Source: Halogeometricum sp. S1BR25-6 | Lineage (GTDB): Archaea; Halobacteriota; Halobacteria; Halobacteriales; Haloferacaceae | Direction of reading: 5' to 3' | DNA length: 64,000 nt | Assembly: GCF_031624495.1 (NCBI RefSeq) | Contig: NZ_JAMQOP010000006.1 | Coordinates: forward strand, 1 to 64,000 | Shown: positions 1 through 8,109 of the stretch, in pieces | Position numbering within the stretch: the stretch's first letter is position 1 | Layout of the letters: each line of letters opens with the position of its first letter | Position numbers and translations under genes: made by a program | The notes under the pieces: generated by a model | What the model was told of the DNA's origin: nothing | What the model saw: only the letters and a program-made list of their open reading frames with translations | Database searches by the model: none

Positions 1-61
1 CGGTGGCCACTGCGTCGTCTCGCGTCGATGCCTCTACCAGTGCGTAAATGACCATATGCAT
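1..61 (-). CDS. Start of an unidentified protein, cut by the left edge
   Basis: The minus strand opens at ATG 61 (or ATG 55) and reads MHMVIYALVEASTRDDAVAT before leaving the window. The start resembles a short conserved protein I associate with haloarchaeal plasmids, but twenty residues are too few to name it. It is transcribed away from the gene whose stop is at 168. Partial; function unknown. Confidence 0.45.
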   Translation of the reverse strand, partial: MHMVIYALVEASTRDDAVAT

Positions 62-143
62 CGGTTTTCACCTTCGTCTGCCGACGCACGCGACTGCACA
101 ACTGCGTCACTACGTGATGCGCCGGCACCCATCGCCGGCGCTC

Positions 144-149
144 AAAAAA
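144..149 (-). terminator. T6 tract after the 168-707 gene
   Basis: The minus strand carries six consecutive T about 20 bases after the stop codon at 168. Archaeal termination commonly occurs at U-rich tracts without a hairpin, so this is a plausible terminator. Position and composition are the only evidence. Confidence 0.35.
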
Positions 150-167
150 TAGCACTGACGACGCTGA

Positions 168-707
168 CTAGACGTTTTCGACCTCCGACTGGCAGTCCTC
201 CTCTTCGACGGTAATCATCAGATCCCCGGTCTCGTAATCGGCCTCGAACGCAACTGAGAACGTATCCGAGTTGTAAGCGTCGTGATATGCACGATGTCGC
301 TTGAGCGACCCGGTCGCCTTGAAGTGGAAGAAGGCTGCCGCTGTATACGGCTTGCCCCTTGTTTCGACCTGCGCTTCGACTGATACAGGGAGCGCAATGT
401 GCGGTGTATCACTGTCAATTCCCGCGGCGAAGGCTTGAGCTTCGTCGACGGTCGCTTGCGAATGTTCGGGTGTCTCACCAGTCAGTACGCTCACGGGCGT
501 TTCTGTCTCGTCGGTGAAGAGGACACCCTCGAAAGTGCGTGTACCGAGAATCGCGTTGGGGCTCAACTCACAGCCTTCAAACGGATCTGTTGATGGATGC
601 TCAGACATTGAATCACGAAGCCCTAGGGGGCTCAGCCATTCAGCCCCGGAAAAACAGCTCACTATATCCTGTGGAAGGCTGATTTCAACTTCTCCTTGAT
701 CGGTCAT
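168..707 (-). CDS. Conserved-looking acidic hypothetical protein (179 aa)
   Basis: I do not recognise this protein. It is acidic, has no transmembrane segment or signal peptide, and ends in a run of Glu/Asp (EEEDCQSEVENV). I chose ATG 707 (MTDQGEVEIS) over the upstream TTG at 743, because the region between lies in an inverted repeat that looks like promoter sequence. The middle part (FEGVLFTDETETPVSVLTG) could be a beta-rich soluble domain, but no catalytic motif is visible. It lies downstream of the TFB gene on the same strand, with about 90 bases between them, so it probably has its own promoter. Confidence 0.6.
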   Translation of the reverse strand: MTDQGEVEISLPQDIVSCFSGAEWLSPLGLRDSMSEHPSTDPFEGCELSPNAILGTRTFEGVLFTDETETPVSVLTGETPEHSQATVDEAQAFAAGIDSDTPHIALPVSVEAQVETRGKPYTAAAFFHFKATGSLKRHRAYHDAYNSDTFSVAFEADYETGDLMITVEEEDCQSEVENV

Positions 708-733
708 TCCTTCCTGACCGATACGCTCAGACT

Positions 734-772
734 TAACCAACAAGCGTCCGTAGTGCCTCCACTTGTTGGTTA
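734..772. promoter_or_regulatory. 11-bp perfect inverted repeat with TTAACCAAC core
   Basis: TAACCAACAAG at 734-744 is matched exactly by CTTGTTGGTTA at 762-772, with 17 bases between. It lies 27-65 bases upstream of ATG 707, where the promoter of that gene should be, so an operator is the simplest reading. The same core occurs as a second inverted repeat at 23016-23058 and as a half-site at 8022. Direct observation; the role is inferred. Confidence 0.5.
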
Positions 773-799
773 CAAGAGATTGATCGCCGACATCAGCCT

Positions 800-1735
800 C
801 TACGCTGAGTCAATTACCGTAGAGAGTTCGTCACGTCGGGAACGAAGCGTCGCTGCAGTTGTTCCAGCTACCTCCGCGATGTCTGTTTGTCTGAGCCCCT
901 GCCCGTATTCTTGACAAGCGATGTAGAGACAAGCGCCAGCGACCCCTGCTGGCTGACGCCCGTTCGCGATAGTTGAGTTGTGCGCCAGCTCTGCGAGTTC
1001 GAGTGCTCGTCGCCGAACAGCATCCTCAACCGCTAGCTCCGAAGACAGCCGCGGGATGAGCGACTGCGGTGTAACCGGAGTGACGGGCAACCCCAGCTCT
1101 GTATTCAGCGTCTTGTAGGCGTTCACAACCCGACTTTGCTTGACCTGTGCTCTTTCGGTAACTTCGTCCCGCGTCACTCTCGAGTCGTTGCACCGACAAG
1201 CTCCGTACACGCTCGCTGCGGCGATAGCTTCGATCGACCGACCAACCAAGAGGTCCTCGGATTTGGCACTCCTGAAGAGCTGGCAGGCCTGATCCCGAAC
1301 GGTTTCCGAGAGCCCGAGTGCGCTCGCGATCCGACGGACTTCGCCCAAGCCGTGCGCGAGATTCCGCTCACTTTTCGACCGCCACCGCCCCCGGCGCTGT
1401 TCTCGACGTAGTCGGCCGAGCTGTCGGCGTTTTCGTGCTGAGAGTTGGTTTCCACTTGCGTCTCGCCAGCGTCCGATTTCGGTCGAAAGACCACGGTCGT
1501 GACGTGCAACGGTGAGCGGTGCGCCCGTTCGTTTGCTGGAGGACTCATCGTCGTCGAACGTTCGCCATTCCGGTCCGTGGTCGATTTGTTGTTCATCGAT
1601 AACGAGCCCGCAGTCTTCACAGCTTGTCTCTGCTGTGTTCGTTCTGACTCGCCCATTGCATTCTGGGCACGCCGTCGTATTATCCGTCGATACGTCTTCG
1701 TCGAAACCGCTCTCGTAGATGTCTCTCGTTGCCAT
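800..1735 (-). CDS. tfb: Transcription initiation factor IIB (TFB)
   Basis: General archaeal transcription factor that bridges TBP on the TATA box and RNA polymerase. The N-terminal zinc ribbon is seen as CPEC and CEDC separated by about 12 residues (residues 23-42). It is followed by the B-reader/linker region (GPEWRTFDDDESSS), then two cyclin repeats from about residue 120 to the end; the second contains RPAGVAGACLYIACQEYG. At 311 aa it has the usual length. Haloarchaea carry many TFB paralogues, often on plasmids, where they shift promoter choice. This copy stands alone and probably serves accessory-replicon genes or a condition-specific programme, which is inference. Confidence 0.95.
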   Translation of the reverse strand: MATRDIYESGFDEDVSTDNTTACPECNGRVRTNTAETSCEDCGLVIDEQQIDHGPEWRTFDDDESSSKRTGAPLTVARHDRGLSTEIGRWRDASGNQLSARKRRQLGRLRREQRRGRWRSKSERNLAHGLGEVRRIASALGLSETVRDQACQLFRSAKSEDLLVGRSIEAIAAASVYGACRCNDSRVTRDEVTERAQVKQSRVVNAYKTLNTELGLPVTPVTPQSLIPRLSSELAVEDAVRRRALELAELAHNSTIANGRQPAGVAGACLYIACQEYGQGLRQTDIAEVAGTTAATLRSRRDELSTVIDSA

Positions 1736-1942
1736 CGGTACTCAGCGAGGCACGCTGTCTGCACCCCGCACCCCTCAGGGGGCAGAAAAACTACCGCGGA
1801 CGTGCTGGTGTGACTCTGACGAACCTCTCAAATGCTGTTACTTCTTGATTGGCGGTCGCTCAGTACAGCTGAGAGAACTAACATTCTCTCAAAACATCTT
1901 GGCAACCGAACTGATTTTAGTAACCCACGTGAACTTCCCTCT

Positions 1943-2197
1943 ATGTCTGGTACAGCAAACGTAGACCTTAGCGAGTGGGAGGGTGCTCTCGGCCCCCAAT
2001 CAGAAGACGAACCGATGTTCTACGAACTTAAGGTCAGTACTGACCGCGTTCGCCTTATTGGATCTTCTCCAGGAATGAGGTTTGAATATTCTCGTGAAGA
2101 TTTTGAAAGATTGGTTGAAGATGGTGAATGGCTTCTCGCTAACGATGATTGGGAGAATCAGGTGTACTTGACATCAGAGGGCGAGCATCCGTACTAA
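1943..2197 (+). CDS. Small acidic hypothetical protein (84 aa)
   Basis: Unrecognised. The reading frame opens earlier at 1832, but the coding-like, acidic part begins at ATG 1943 (MSGTANVDLSEWEGAL), and the upstream part overlaps promoter-like AT-rich sequence. There are no Cys pairs or membrane segments. Segments such as EYSREDFERLVEDGEWLLAN suggest a small alpha/beta domain. Base composition is more AT-rich than in neighbouring genes, which may indicate separate origin. A T6 tract follows at 2239. Confidence 0.5.
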   Translation: MSGTANVDLSEWEGALGPQSEDEPMFYELKVSTDRVRLIGSSPGMRFEYSREDFERLVEDGEWLLANDDWENQVYLTSEGEHPY

Positions 2198-2238
2198 CTG
2201 TTATCTCCCAAATTATTATCGGGTGTCTCTTAGTTCGG

Positions 2239-2244
2239 TTTTTT
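2239..2244 (+). terminator. T6 tract after the 84-aa gene
   Basis: Six T in a row on the plus strand, 42 bases after the stop of the 1943-2197 gene. Consistent with a U-tract archaeal terminator. Weak evidence alone. Confidence 0.3.
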
Positions 2245-2331
2245 GACAAGCGCTAAGAGTGCAAATGCCACTGAGCAGCCGTTTCGGTAGGAGACCAGTT
2301 ACAAGGAATGTTCTGATGGAACTGTTGACAT

Positions 2332-2748
2332 CTACTTCTCCGGAAGCGCCTTCCGACCAGTCTGAACGCAGTTCCAGCAGGGAAATCCCTCGTTGAGTTC
2401 GTCGCAGTCACACTGAGCCGATTCAGCAGGTTCGTAGTGGTCGGTAGCTCTGGTTCCACCGTCTGCGACGACCTGCACCTTCGTTGCGAAGTCGAGAATT
2501 CGGGGCCGAATCGCGACAGCGACTCGGTGTTTGCACGGACCCTCATACGTAGCGTCGGCGGGACACTCACAAGCGGCCGGAATACTGTTGACGACGGTAA
2601 CGAGGTACTCATGATCTGCCGGCTTCTCGTGGCTCTCGTTGCGAACTCGGATGTCACCGTCGAGAACTGAAAACGCGAAGGCTTCGTACTGTGCTCGTTT
2701 CAGCACGCGACTCGTCGGCTCGAAATCTGCGGGTAGTAGTTGATCCAT
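2332..2748 (-). CDS. SWIM zinc-finger protein (138 aa)
   Basis: SWIM fingers have the pattern CxC...CxH and are thought to bind DNA or proteins. Here the motif is CECPADATYEGPCKH, about residues 61-75, framed by the usual beta strand (YLVTVVNSIPAA) and helix (RVAVAIRPRI). A second Cys cluster near the C-terminus (CDCDELNEGFPCWNC) probably binds another zinc. I preferred ATG 2748 (MDQLLPADFEP) because the upstream 11 residues do not look conserved. Stand-alone SWIM proteins are frequent in haloarchaeal accessory regions; their exact task is unknown. Confidence 0.85.
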   Translation of the reverse strand: MDQLLPADFEPTSRVLKRAQYEAFAFSVLDGDIRVRNESHEKPADHEYLVTVVNSIPAACECPADATYEGPCKHRVAVAIRPRILDFATKVQVVADGGTRATDHYEPAESAQCDCDELNEGFPCWNCVQTGRKALPEK

Positions 2749-3032
2749 CGGTGAGTCCAGCGCTTGTACGCAGCGCTGCACGGCTCACAGCGCCGATAAA
2801 CTTTCACCGAAGCTGGTGTTGTGTGGGTAGCTCAGACTACAATACCGAAATCTATGTCTGTTGAAATCCCAGCGCCTGACAGAAATCGCGTGCTGAATAG
2901 AGAGGGACGTAGTCAGCACGACCAAAGAGTTCTGTCACTGCGTAGTGGTTCAAATCCGGCGTTTGGTAGGCATACCGATTAATCAACGATAGAGAAAGAG
3001 TCATTGCTACCGACAGTATTGGCTACGGTAAT

Positions 3033-3463
3033 ATGACGGGCAAGAGATACGGTACAATCTTGAACAGCAAGGCTCGAAGGAAGAGGCATATGAGGCGCTA
3101 ACGGAGGCTATCTCAGATATCACCGCTTCCTCTGCACAACCTATTGATGTAGCGTGGGCATCAGAAAATCACATCCACGAAACGACCAGATATGTGGTGA
3201 CAGACAAGGGATCCAGATTTGGGGAAGATACACTCAAAATTCGAGGACGAGGTGGAAAAGAAACAGGCGGCAAGTATGAGATAATCCCCAAACCAAACAG
3301 CACTCCTAGGGTCCTGTACTATTACCCAGATAACACGATTGGTTGGGACGAGGCGCTGAAGATGTTAGTAATATCTCCCTCGAAATACAAATTTGTGGAG
3401 GAAGAAGAAAACCCAGTGTTCTTAGAATTTGTGGACAATCTACGAGATCGAATCGGCATATAG
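3033..3463 (+). pseudogene. Frameshifted small gene of unknown function
   Basis: An ATG at 3033 opens MTGKRYGTIL in one frame but that frame stops after about 22 codons. Another frame, open from about 3035 without an ATG, continues smoothly as LEQQGSKEEAYEALTEAI into the open reading frame seen from GTG 3194 to 3463. Joining the two near 3055 gives one coherent acidic protein of about 143 aa, which needs a one-base shift (a base lost in the sequence). The C-terminal part contains VLYYYPDNTIGWDEALKMLV. Family not recognised. Alternatively only the short GTG-initiated C-terminal part (89 aa) is made. Confidence 0.5.
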
Positions 3464-3707
3464 ATAACCTATACCTAATTATTCCACCATCTACGCTCTA
3501 GCACGGGCGCAACAAACTATCAATAACAGCGGATCGAATGCATTAGTTGCCTCTCCCGCAACTCGGGACCCGAATGCGACTACGAACTTGACGTCCGAGT
3601 CAGAGCACACCGACTCTCTGAGAGAGGCGAACAAGGCCGAATTCTCCACGCATCTCATACCTGAATCGATGGCGTATCGTCACAACAGAATTGTTGGTGA
3701 CGGCTTC

Positions 3708-4670
3708 TCAAAGATGCTGTATCCGGTCGTAGAAGACTTTGTGGAACCGCTCACCCCGCTCCAGCATCCAAGTCTGATAGTCGTCCCACGATTCTCTGTC
3801 AGTAAGGTCGCCAGGACGTCGAAGCGTAATCTTCGCGCGCTTACTGTTGCGTTGCGCTTCCTCAGGTGGACTCCAAATTAACTGTTCACCAATCTCTTCC
3901 TCAATAGTCTCTTTTTGACCTTCCAACTCTTGGTATACCTCTGGGTCGTCTTGGATCACGAGTTGACAGTAGAGGTTATCTTCGACGGTGTTGACCGTGA
4001 ACTGTAGTTTGAATCCAGACCGGCCCATCGGATTGTTGTACCAGTGCTGTGGTTTCGGTTTCCGTGTCCGAAGTGGCGTCTCTCGGTCACTGATGAGATC
4101 GCGGAACTGAGTCCAGTACTCCTCTTGGAGCTTCTTGGTCTCGGACAGCTCGCCTTCAGAGCGTTTTGCCTTCTCTTTCCATTCGCTGGGGTCTTCGATC
4201 GGGTTTAGACGAACCGCAGGGGCTGAATCTCCAATCCGCCAGACCTCTAATCGCACCGCGAATAGGTCCACTCCCTCGCGGCTGTTCTTGTTCAACCACT
4301 GGAACGCGTCCTTGTGCTCGTCGTTGAACTGGGGTGACACCCAGACAATGATGTCAGCGTCAACCCCGGCTGCATACGCGATACACTTCCCAAGATGGTC
4401 ATGATCTGAGGCTTCCAGCTGGTTCTCTATTACAATCTGACGACCGTCATCGATGACCTCCGCGACGATGTCAACACTGTATCTGCCGACGTCTTTCTCC
4501 GTCTCGATTACTTCGAGGTCTAACCCAAGAACATCCTCAAGATGTGATGCGTCATCATCCCGTATCGAATCCGCCAGCCACGGGGTGAACTCGTGGGCCT
4601 CGTGCTCCCAGAAATCCCGAACATCTTGAGGCTCCAACTCGCGGAACTCTGGAGGCTCGGATCGTGACAT
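3708..4670 (-). CDS. DUF4268 protein with PD-(D/E)XK nuclease-like N-terminal domain
   Basis: The N-terminal half carries a restriction-endonuclease-like pattern: Asp67 in SVDIVAEV, then IVIENQLE with Glu82 and Gln84, and a following helix (HLGKCIAYAAG). The E-x-Q variant of the usual D/E-x-K occurs in several nuclease families. The C-terminal half (about 195-320; YWTQFRDLISD, then a beta-rich region and LERGERFHKVFYDRI) matches what I know as DUF4268. Such proteins are common in bacterial and archaeal mobile regions and may act in defence or DNA processing, but no activity is established. Soluble, 320 aa, complete, with its own promoter region upstream. Confidence 0.8.
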   Translation of the reverse strand: MSRSEPPEFRELEPQDVRDFWEHEAHEFTPWLADSIRDDDASHLEDVLGLDLEVIETEKDVGRYSVDIVAEVIDDGRQIVIENQLEASDHDHLGKCIAYAAGVDADIIVWVSPQFNDEHKDAFQWLNKNSREGVDLFAVRLEVWRIGDSAPAVRLNPIEDPSEWKEKAKRSEGELSETKKLQEEYWTQFRDLISDRETPLRTRKPKPQHWYNNPMGRSGFKLQFTVNTVEDNLYCQLVIQDDPEVYQELEGQKETIEEEIGEQLIWSPPEEAQRNSKRAKITLRRPGDLTDRESWDDYQTWMLERGERFHKVFYDRIQHL

Positions 4671-4777
4671 ACGCTATTGTTTAGCCCAAGAACAAAAACA
4701 ATACTTGGTGATGGTATCGAGGTGTGTCAACCGTTGGTTACTGGCTCACTGTTCTCGGCACAACTCTGGTCAAGAAT

Positions 4778-5077
4778 CTATGCCCAATGAGACACCTCAG
4801 TAGGTTCTTCGATGTCGTCGAACTCACCTCGTTCGACTGGCCCCCAGTCCTTGCTGGATTCTGGACTCCACCAATCGACCTCGTAGGCACCCGGGGGGTC
4901 AAAAATTTTCACTCGATCCGACTCGTCAGGCAGGTCACGACGATGTTTTTCGTCGACGTGGAGATTCTGGGTCGTGCCGGTATCGAACAGACGAGAACCG
5001 CTTGGAACCACACTCACTGGGCTACTGCTATCGCTTTCGGCAATGCACAACGCGGAGGTACAGGTCGAAGGCGTCAT
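4778..5077 (-). CDS. Hypothetical acidic protein (99 aa)
   Basis: Not recognised. After about 28 variable residues the sequence becomes typically haloarchaeal: acidic and Trp/Pro-containing (DPPGAYEVDWWSPESSKDWG). No membrane segment, and no zinc site beyond two isolated N-terminal Cys. The start at ATG 5077 is the only one that keeps the whole acidic part. Neighbours on both sides are also on the minus strand but are separated by more than 100 bases. Real coding is likely from composition, function unknown. Confidence 0.5.
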   Translation of the reverse strand: MTPSTCTSALCIAESDSSSPVSVVPSGSRLFDTGTTQNLHVDEKHRRDLPDESDRVKIFDPPGAYEVDWWSPESSKDWGPVERGEFDDIEEPTEVSHWA

Positions 5078-5217
5078 ATTGCGGCTGCACGGAAAGCAAC
5101 CTCAAATCACCGTTTCAGCGTTAGCGAGTACAACCCCTAGGCAACAACGCTATCGCAAAGAAAGATTGAGGTTCTCAGGATCCTCCAGTAGATATCTCTC
5201 GACTTTCCCAGCAGGTA

Positions 5218-5661
5218 CTAGGGCCACAGTGTTTCGATGCGTTGCTCTATTGCCGTGAGGATGGTGGAGTATACTTCGAGTGGATGGAGCGACGGGAGTT
5301 CGAGATCGATAACTTCGATGGCAGACGGTGGCTTGTGGAAGTGCAACCGGGTGTTGTGCGTGTTCGGGTGTCGGTCCCAGCGACACTCCCAGAGTTCCCC
5401 ATCCTCTCGTTCTTCGATGTAGTGGACCGAGAAATCACCAGTCGTGAACCACCGAATGTCGAGTCGAGCCGCTGTTACTGAATTCGGGTATCGCTCAGCG
5501 TCGAGTAGTCCCTGGAGTAGTTGAGGTTCATATGAATCCGGGTCAAACGTAGTCTCCGCTACGAGTGAATCCGACGAAAGGTGTCGCTCCAAGAGACGCA
5601 GCGTCTGTCGATCTGGTGGGCCTGCCGAGTGGGGCACTGAACCCCCCGGTGGAGGACTCAT
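5218..5661 (-). CDS. TumE-like toxin of a toxin-antitoxin pair (DUF6516)
   Basis: 147 aa soluble protein with the pattern I associate with the TumE/DUF6516 family: LDIRWFTTGDFSVHYIEE, then a basic stretch WECRWDRHPNTHNTRLHFH rich in Arg/His, then LPSLHPLEVYSTILTAIEQR. Members are proposed toxins encoded beside a small DNA-binding antitoxin. Here the start codon follows the stop of the winged-helix gene directly (TAA then ATG), so the two are co-transcribed and probably translationally coupled. Family assignment is from memory; the His/Arg cluster would be the likely active surface. Antitoxin-first order fits a typical module. Confidence 0.7.
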   Translation of the reverse strand: MSPPPGGSVPHSAGPPDRQTLRLLERHLSSDSLVAETTFDPDSYEPQLLQGLLDAERYPNSVTAARLDIRWFTTGDFSVHYIEEREDGELWECRWDRHPNTHNTRLHFHKPPSAIEVIDLELPSLHPLEVYSTILTAIEQRIETLWP

Positions 5662-6189
5662 TTACGCCGGAATCAGATGCCCGTCATTCTGGGAGAGTTG
5701 GCGAGCAAGTTCGTACAGCCGGATATCTCGAATCACGCCCTGCCACTCGCTGATTGCGGTCATCCGCTCGTGAACCGTGTCGTGATCAGCGTGATCGAAC
5801 ACATCGACAGTGGCGGGGTCAGTCGTCTCGAATTGCGTTTCGTATTGTCCTTGTTGCTCTTCGAGCGCCTCCACTCGGTCGATTATCTCTTTGACGGAGA
5901 GCTCGGCTGCGATTCGACTGGCGTCTTGCCATTCGAGATACCCCTCGTTTCGTTCGTACGTTGCCGGGCGACTATCTCTCTCAGCTTGGGCGATGCCCAT
6001 CTCTGATAGACGGTCGAGATGCTTTTTCGCGGCGTTTGGAGAGCAGTCCGCAAGCTCCGCGATTTCGGTGTATGCAGTCGGAGACGTAATCCCGAGAACG
6101 ACGTCGTAGACACGGCCAAACGTGTCTGTTCCCTCTTTCCATCGCCTCTGAGCGTTGTCGGATGTAGGAGCCGGATCGAATTCGGTCAT
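5662..6189 (-). CDS. Winged-helix regulator, likely antitoxin partner
   Basis: 175 aa. Residues about 25-75 form a winged helix-turn-helix (TAYTEIAELADCSPNAAKKH, with the recognition helix at the end), followed by a predicted coiled-coil (VKEIIDRVEALEEQQGQYET) that could dimerise or hold the toxin. It is the first gene of a two-gene unit and abuts the TumE-like gene. Its promoter carries two GTACGCAC direct repeats on either side of the TATA box, which suggests autorepression. Similar haloarchaeal proteins are often annotated as ArsR-like or DUF7342 regulators. Antitoxin role is inferred from context. Confidence 0.75.
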   Translation of the reverse strand: MTEFDPAPTSDNAQRRWKEGTDTFGRVYDVVLGITSPTAYTEIAELADCSPNAAKKHLDRLSEMGIAQAERDSRPATYERNEGYLEWQDASRIAAELSVKEIIDRVEALEEQQGQYETQFETTDPATVDVFDHADHDTVHERMTAISEWQGVIRDIRLYELARQLSQNDGHLIPA

Positions 6190-6197
6190 TGCCTCTC

Positions 6198-6233
6198 GTA
6201 CGCACCATCTATCAATATATCTTTGGTACGCAC
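6198..6233 (-). promoter_or_regulatory. TATA box flanked by two GTACGCAC direct repeats
   Basis: GTACGCAC occurs at 6198-6205 and 6226-6233, with an AT-rich TATA-like core (6213-6220) between them. The core is about 25-31 bases upstream of ATG 6189, the expected distance for a leaderless haloarchaeal transcript. Binding at the repeats would cover the TATA box, the usual layout for an autoregulated toxin-antitoxin promoter. Repeats are seen directly; regulation is inferred. Confidence 0.55.
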
Positions 6234-6269
6234 AAATATATGAGACCTACTCTATTCGACTATACTTCC

Positions 6270-6609
6270 TCGAGTACTTGCTCCCACAGGCCTGGCAGAT
6301 CGTCGATTCGCTGCCACGCGGCGGCTTCGTCGATGTCTTCTTCGACAACCGTGATGTCGGTAAAGTAGTCGTTGAAGACTTCGGCCTGTTCCATCGCGAG
6401 TGGTGGAGAGCAGTAGTTCTCCTCAATCCAGACTGCTTCTCCACTCGTCGGATCGAATCGTGCGTTCTCCAGCGCTTCGTCATTGCGCGGCCAAACGGCT
6501 TCATTGCTCCAATCTCGCCGGTATCGAGTCGTTCCCGCAGGTCCGGGAGGCGATCACGCTTCGGGCGGGCTCGAACAATGATACAGACTTAGTCTCTTCC
6601 TTCATCCAT
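6270..6609 (-). pseudogene. Broken gene with an in-frame stop and a frameshift
   Basis: From ATG 6609 the frame reads MDEGRD, hits TAA at 6589-6591, then continues coherently (CIIVRARPKRDRLPDLRE, GEIGAMKPFGR). Near 6480-6500 coding shifts by one base into a second frame that reads ENARFDPTSGEAVWIEENYC and ends in LPGLWEQVLEEV at 6270. Both halves are acidic and coding-like, and the joined sequence is one soluble protein of about 110 aa. I believe it belongs to a small haloarchaeal family without known function. Two independent lesions make a functional product unlikely. Confidence 0.65.
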
Positions 6610-6720
6610 CGGGAAAAGTACGGACGAACGGGACGATACTCGTGAGAGATCGCACCATTCAGCGAAAAGCTGGCTGCTACTCAGAAAATATGTTGAGGTG
6701 GTCCACCGAAGCGAGGTCAA

Positions 6721-7905
6721 TCAGTACTCATACTGGATGACGGTCTCTCCATCGGCGTTCGTCACGATGACTGTGTCACCGTTGTTGTTCCAGATGGCAG
6801 CGTCTGACCCCCAGTAAACCTCGCTGTTCGTATCGGTTCCAGACCCTGTGTAGAGTGTCACCGGATCGCCCGGGTCGACTGTTGTCCCAGAAAACGTGTA
6901 CGTGTGGTCAGCCTCGTCCGAGACGGTCCACCCTGAAAGGTCAAGCGTTGCGTCGCCCGTGTTTTCGAAGACGACGTACTCGTCATTCTCGTTCTCGTGG
7001 TCGTTCCCCTCGGCGTCTGCGTGGACCTGGACGACCGCCAGCGAATCCTCCTCGCTGGAGGGCGCTGGTGTGGGCGTCGAGGTAGACGTCGTCGCCTCGT
7101 AATCCCACAACCCGACGTCGTCAGTCTGGGCCGCCGTCTCTGCATCTGAGAAGGCCGGACGCTTCGAGAACGACGAGTCGTACATCCGGGCGTACCCCTG
7201 GTCGATCAACTCGCGATTGAACGACGCAGTTTCTGTTCCGTCCTCGTAGACGTACACGAGGAGCCGTCCATACGATCCTCGGCGGTCAGCTGACGGGTCG
7301 GTCTCGATCGTCAGCGTCTCGCCCCCAACCTCGGTCCGTGCGAATTCACTAGCCTTGTGACCCCAGTCTCGGAGCCACGCCTCCCCATGAGGAGTGTCAG
7401 GAATCTCCTCGAACTCCTCGGGGTCGTTCTCAACGTGTACCTCAGGGGTGTCGATGCCGAGCAGGCGGACGTTCTCCGTGCGGCCGTCGGAGAATCGCAC
7501 CTCGAACGTATCACCGTCGACGATGCGGACGACAGTCACCTCCCACGACGTCTGCTCTTCGAACGTGGGCGTGCTCGTCGAAATCGGTGTTGGAGTGAGA
7601 GTGCGAGTAGGTATCCGTGTTGGAGTCGGCGCCGAAGTCGGAGTACGAGTGGGTGTCGGTTCCCTCGTCTCGGCTTCGGTGTCCGTCGACGTCGGCGTCG
7701 CCCGTGGTGAGGCCCTTGTATTGGCGCCGCTCGATGACGCTGTCTCCCCCTGCTGCGCTTCGAATGTTGGTGAATCAGCCGCTGTCGGCGTCGATGTCAG
7801 AGTGTCCGAAGCAGTCGAGTCATCAAAAGGGGTGGTTGGAGGTCCTCCACTACAACCAGCCATGACAAGGAGGACGGCGACGAGAAGGACTGCAGACGAC
7901 TTCAT
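6721..7905 (-). CDS. Secreted lipoprotein with thermonuclease (SNase) and lamin-tail domains
   Basis: 394 aa. The signal peptide ends in a lipobox (VMAGC, Cys18), so the protein is probably anchored outside the cell. A Ser/Thr/Pro-rich linker (about 20-115) precedes an SNase domain (about 120-265) with IVDGDTFEVRF, VRLLGIDTPE and RRGSYGRLLVYV, which hold the conserved Asp, Arg and Glu/Arg active-site region. The C-terminus (about 285-394) is a lamin-tail domain (EYVVFENTGDATLDLSGWTV). This architecture is common in haloarchaea and suggests degradation of extracellular DNA for nutrients or phosphate. Single gene, complete. Confidence 0.93.
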   Translation of the reverse strand: MKSSAVLLVAVLLVMAGCSGGPPTTPFDDSTASDTLTSTPTAADSPTFEAQQGETASSSGANTRASPRATPTSTDTEAETREPTPTRTPTSAPTPTRIPTRTLTPTPISTSTPTFEEQTSWEVTVVRIVDGDTFEVRFSDGRTENVRLLGIDTPEVHVENDPEEFEEIPDTPHGEAWLRDWGHKASEFARTEVGGETLTIETDPSADRRGSYGRLLVYVYEDGTETASFNRELIDQGYARMYDSSFSKRPAFSDAETAAQTDDVGLWDYEATTSTSTPTPAPSSEEDSLAVVQVHADAEGNDHENENDEYVVFENTGDATLDLSGWTVSDEADHTYTFSGTTVDPGDPVTLYTGSGTDTNSEVYWGSDAAIWNNNGDTVIVTNADGETVIQYEY

Positions 7906-8021
7906 GAACGGTTATTTATAGCTTTTCCCACGTAAATAAAGAGAGGTTCATACAGCCTTCGTCCTCTTGGCGCGTCTGAAAACGGATGAGCATGCTTTCC
8001 TTGAAAACGCGGGGTACCTTG

Positions 8022-8076
8022 CTAACCAACCAGTCAACGGTATTTTCGGAACTAACGGAAAGCACACAATTCCGTT
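8022..8076. promoter_or_regulatory. TTAACCAAC-like half-site and AACGGAA inverted repeat upstream of orc1/cdc6
   Basis: CTAACCAAC lies at 8022-8030. Further on, AACGGAA at 8054-8060 is mirrored by TTCCGTT at 8070-8076 (9-base spacer). Both are within 90 bases upstream of the initiator gene. Such a position suits an operator or an origin recognition element, but the sequence does not match the chromosomal ORB consensus that I remember. Only the repeats themselves are certain. Confidence 0.35.
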
Positions 8077-8109
8077 TATCTGGTTCGGGGAGAAATCACG
8101 CTCTCACCC

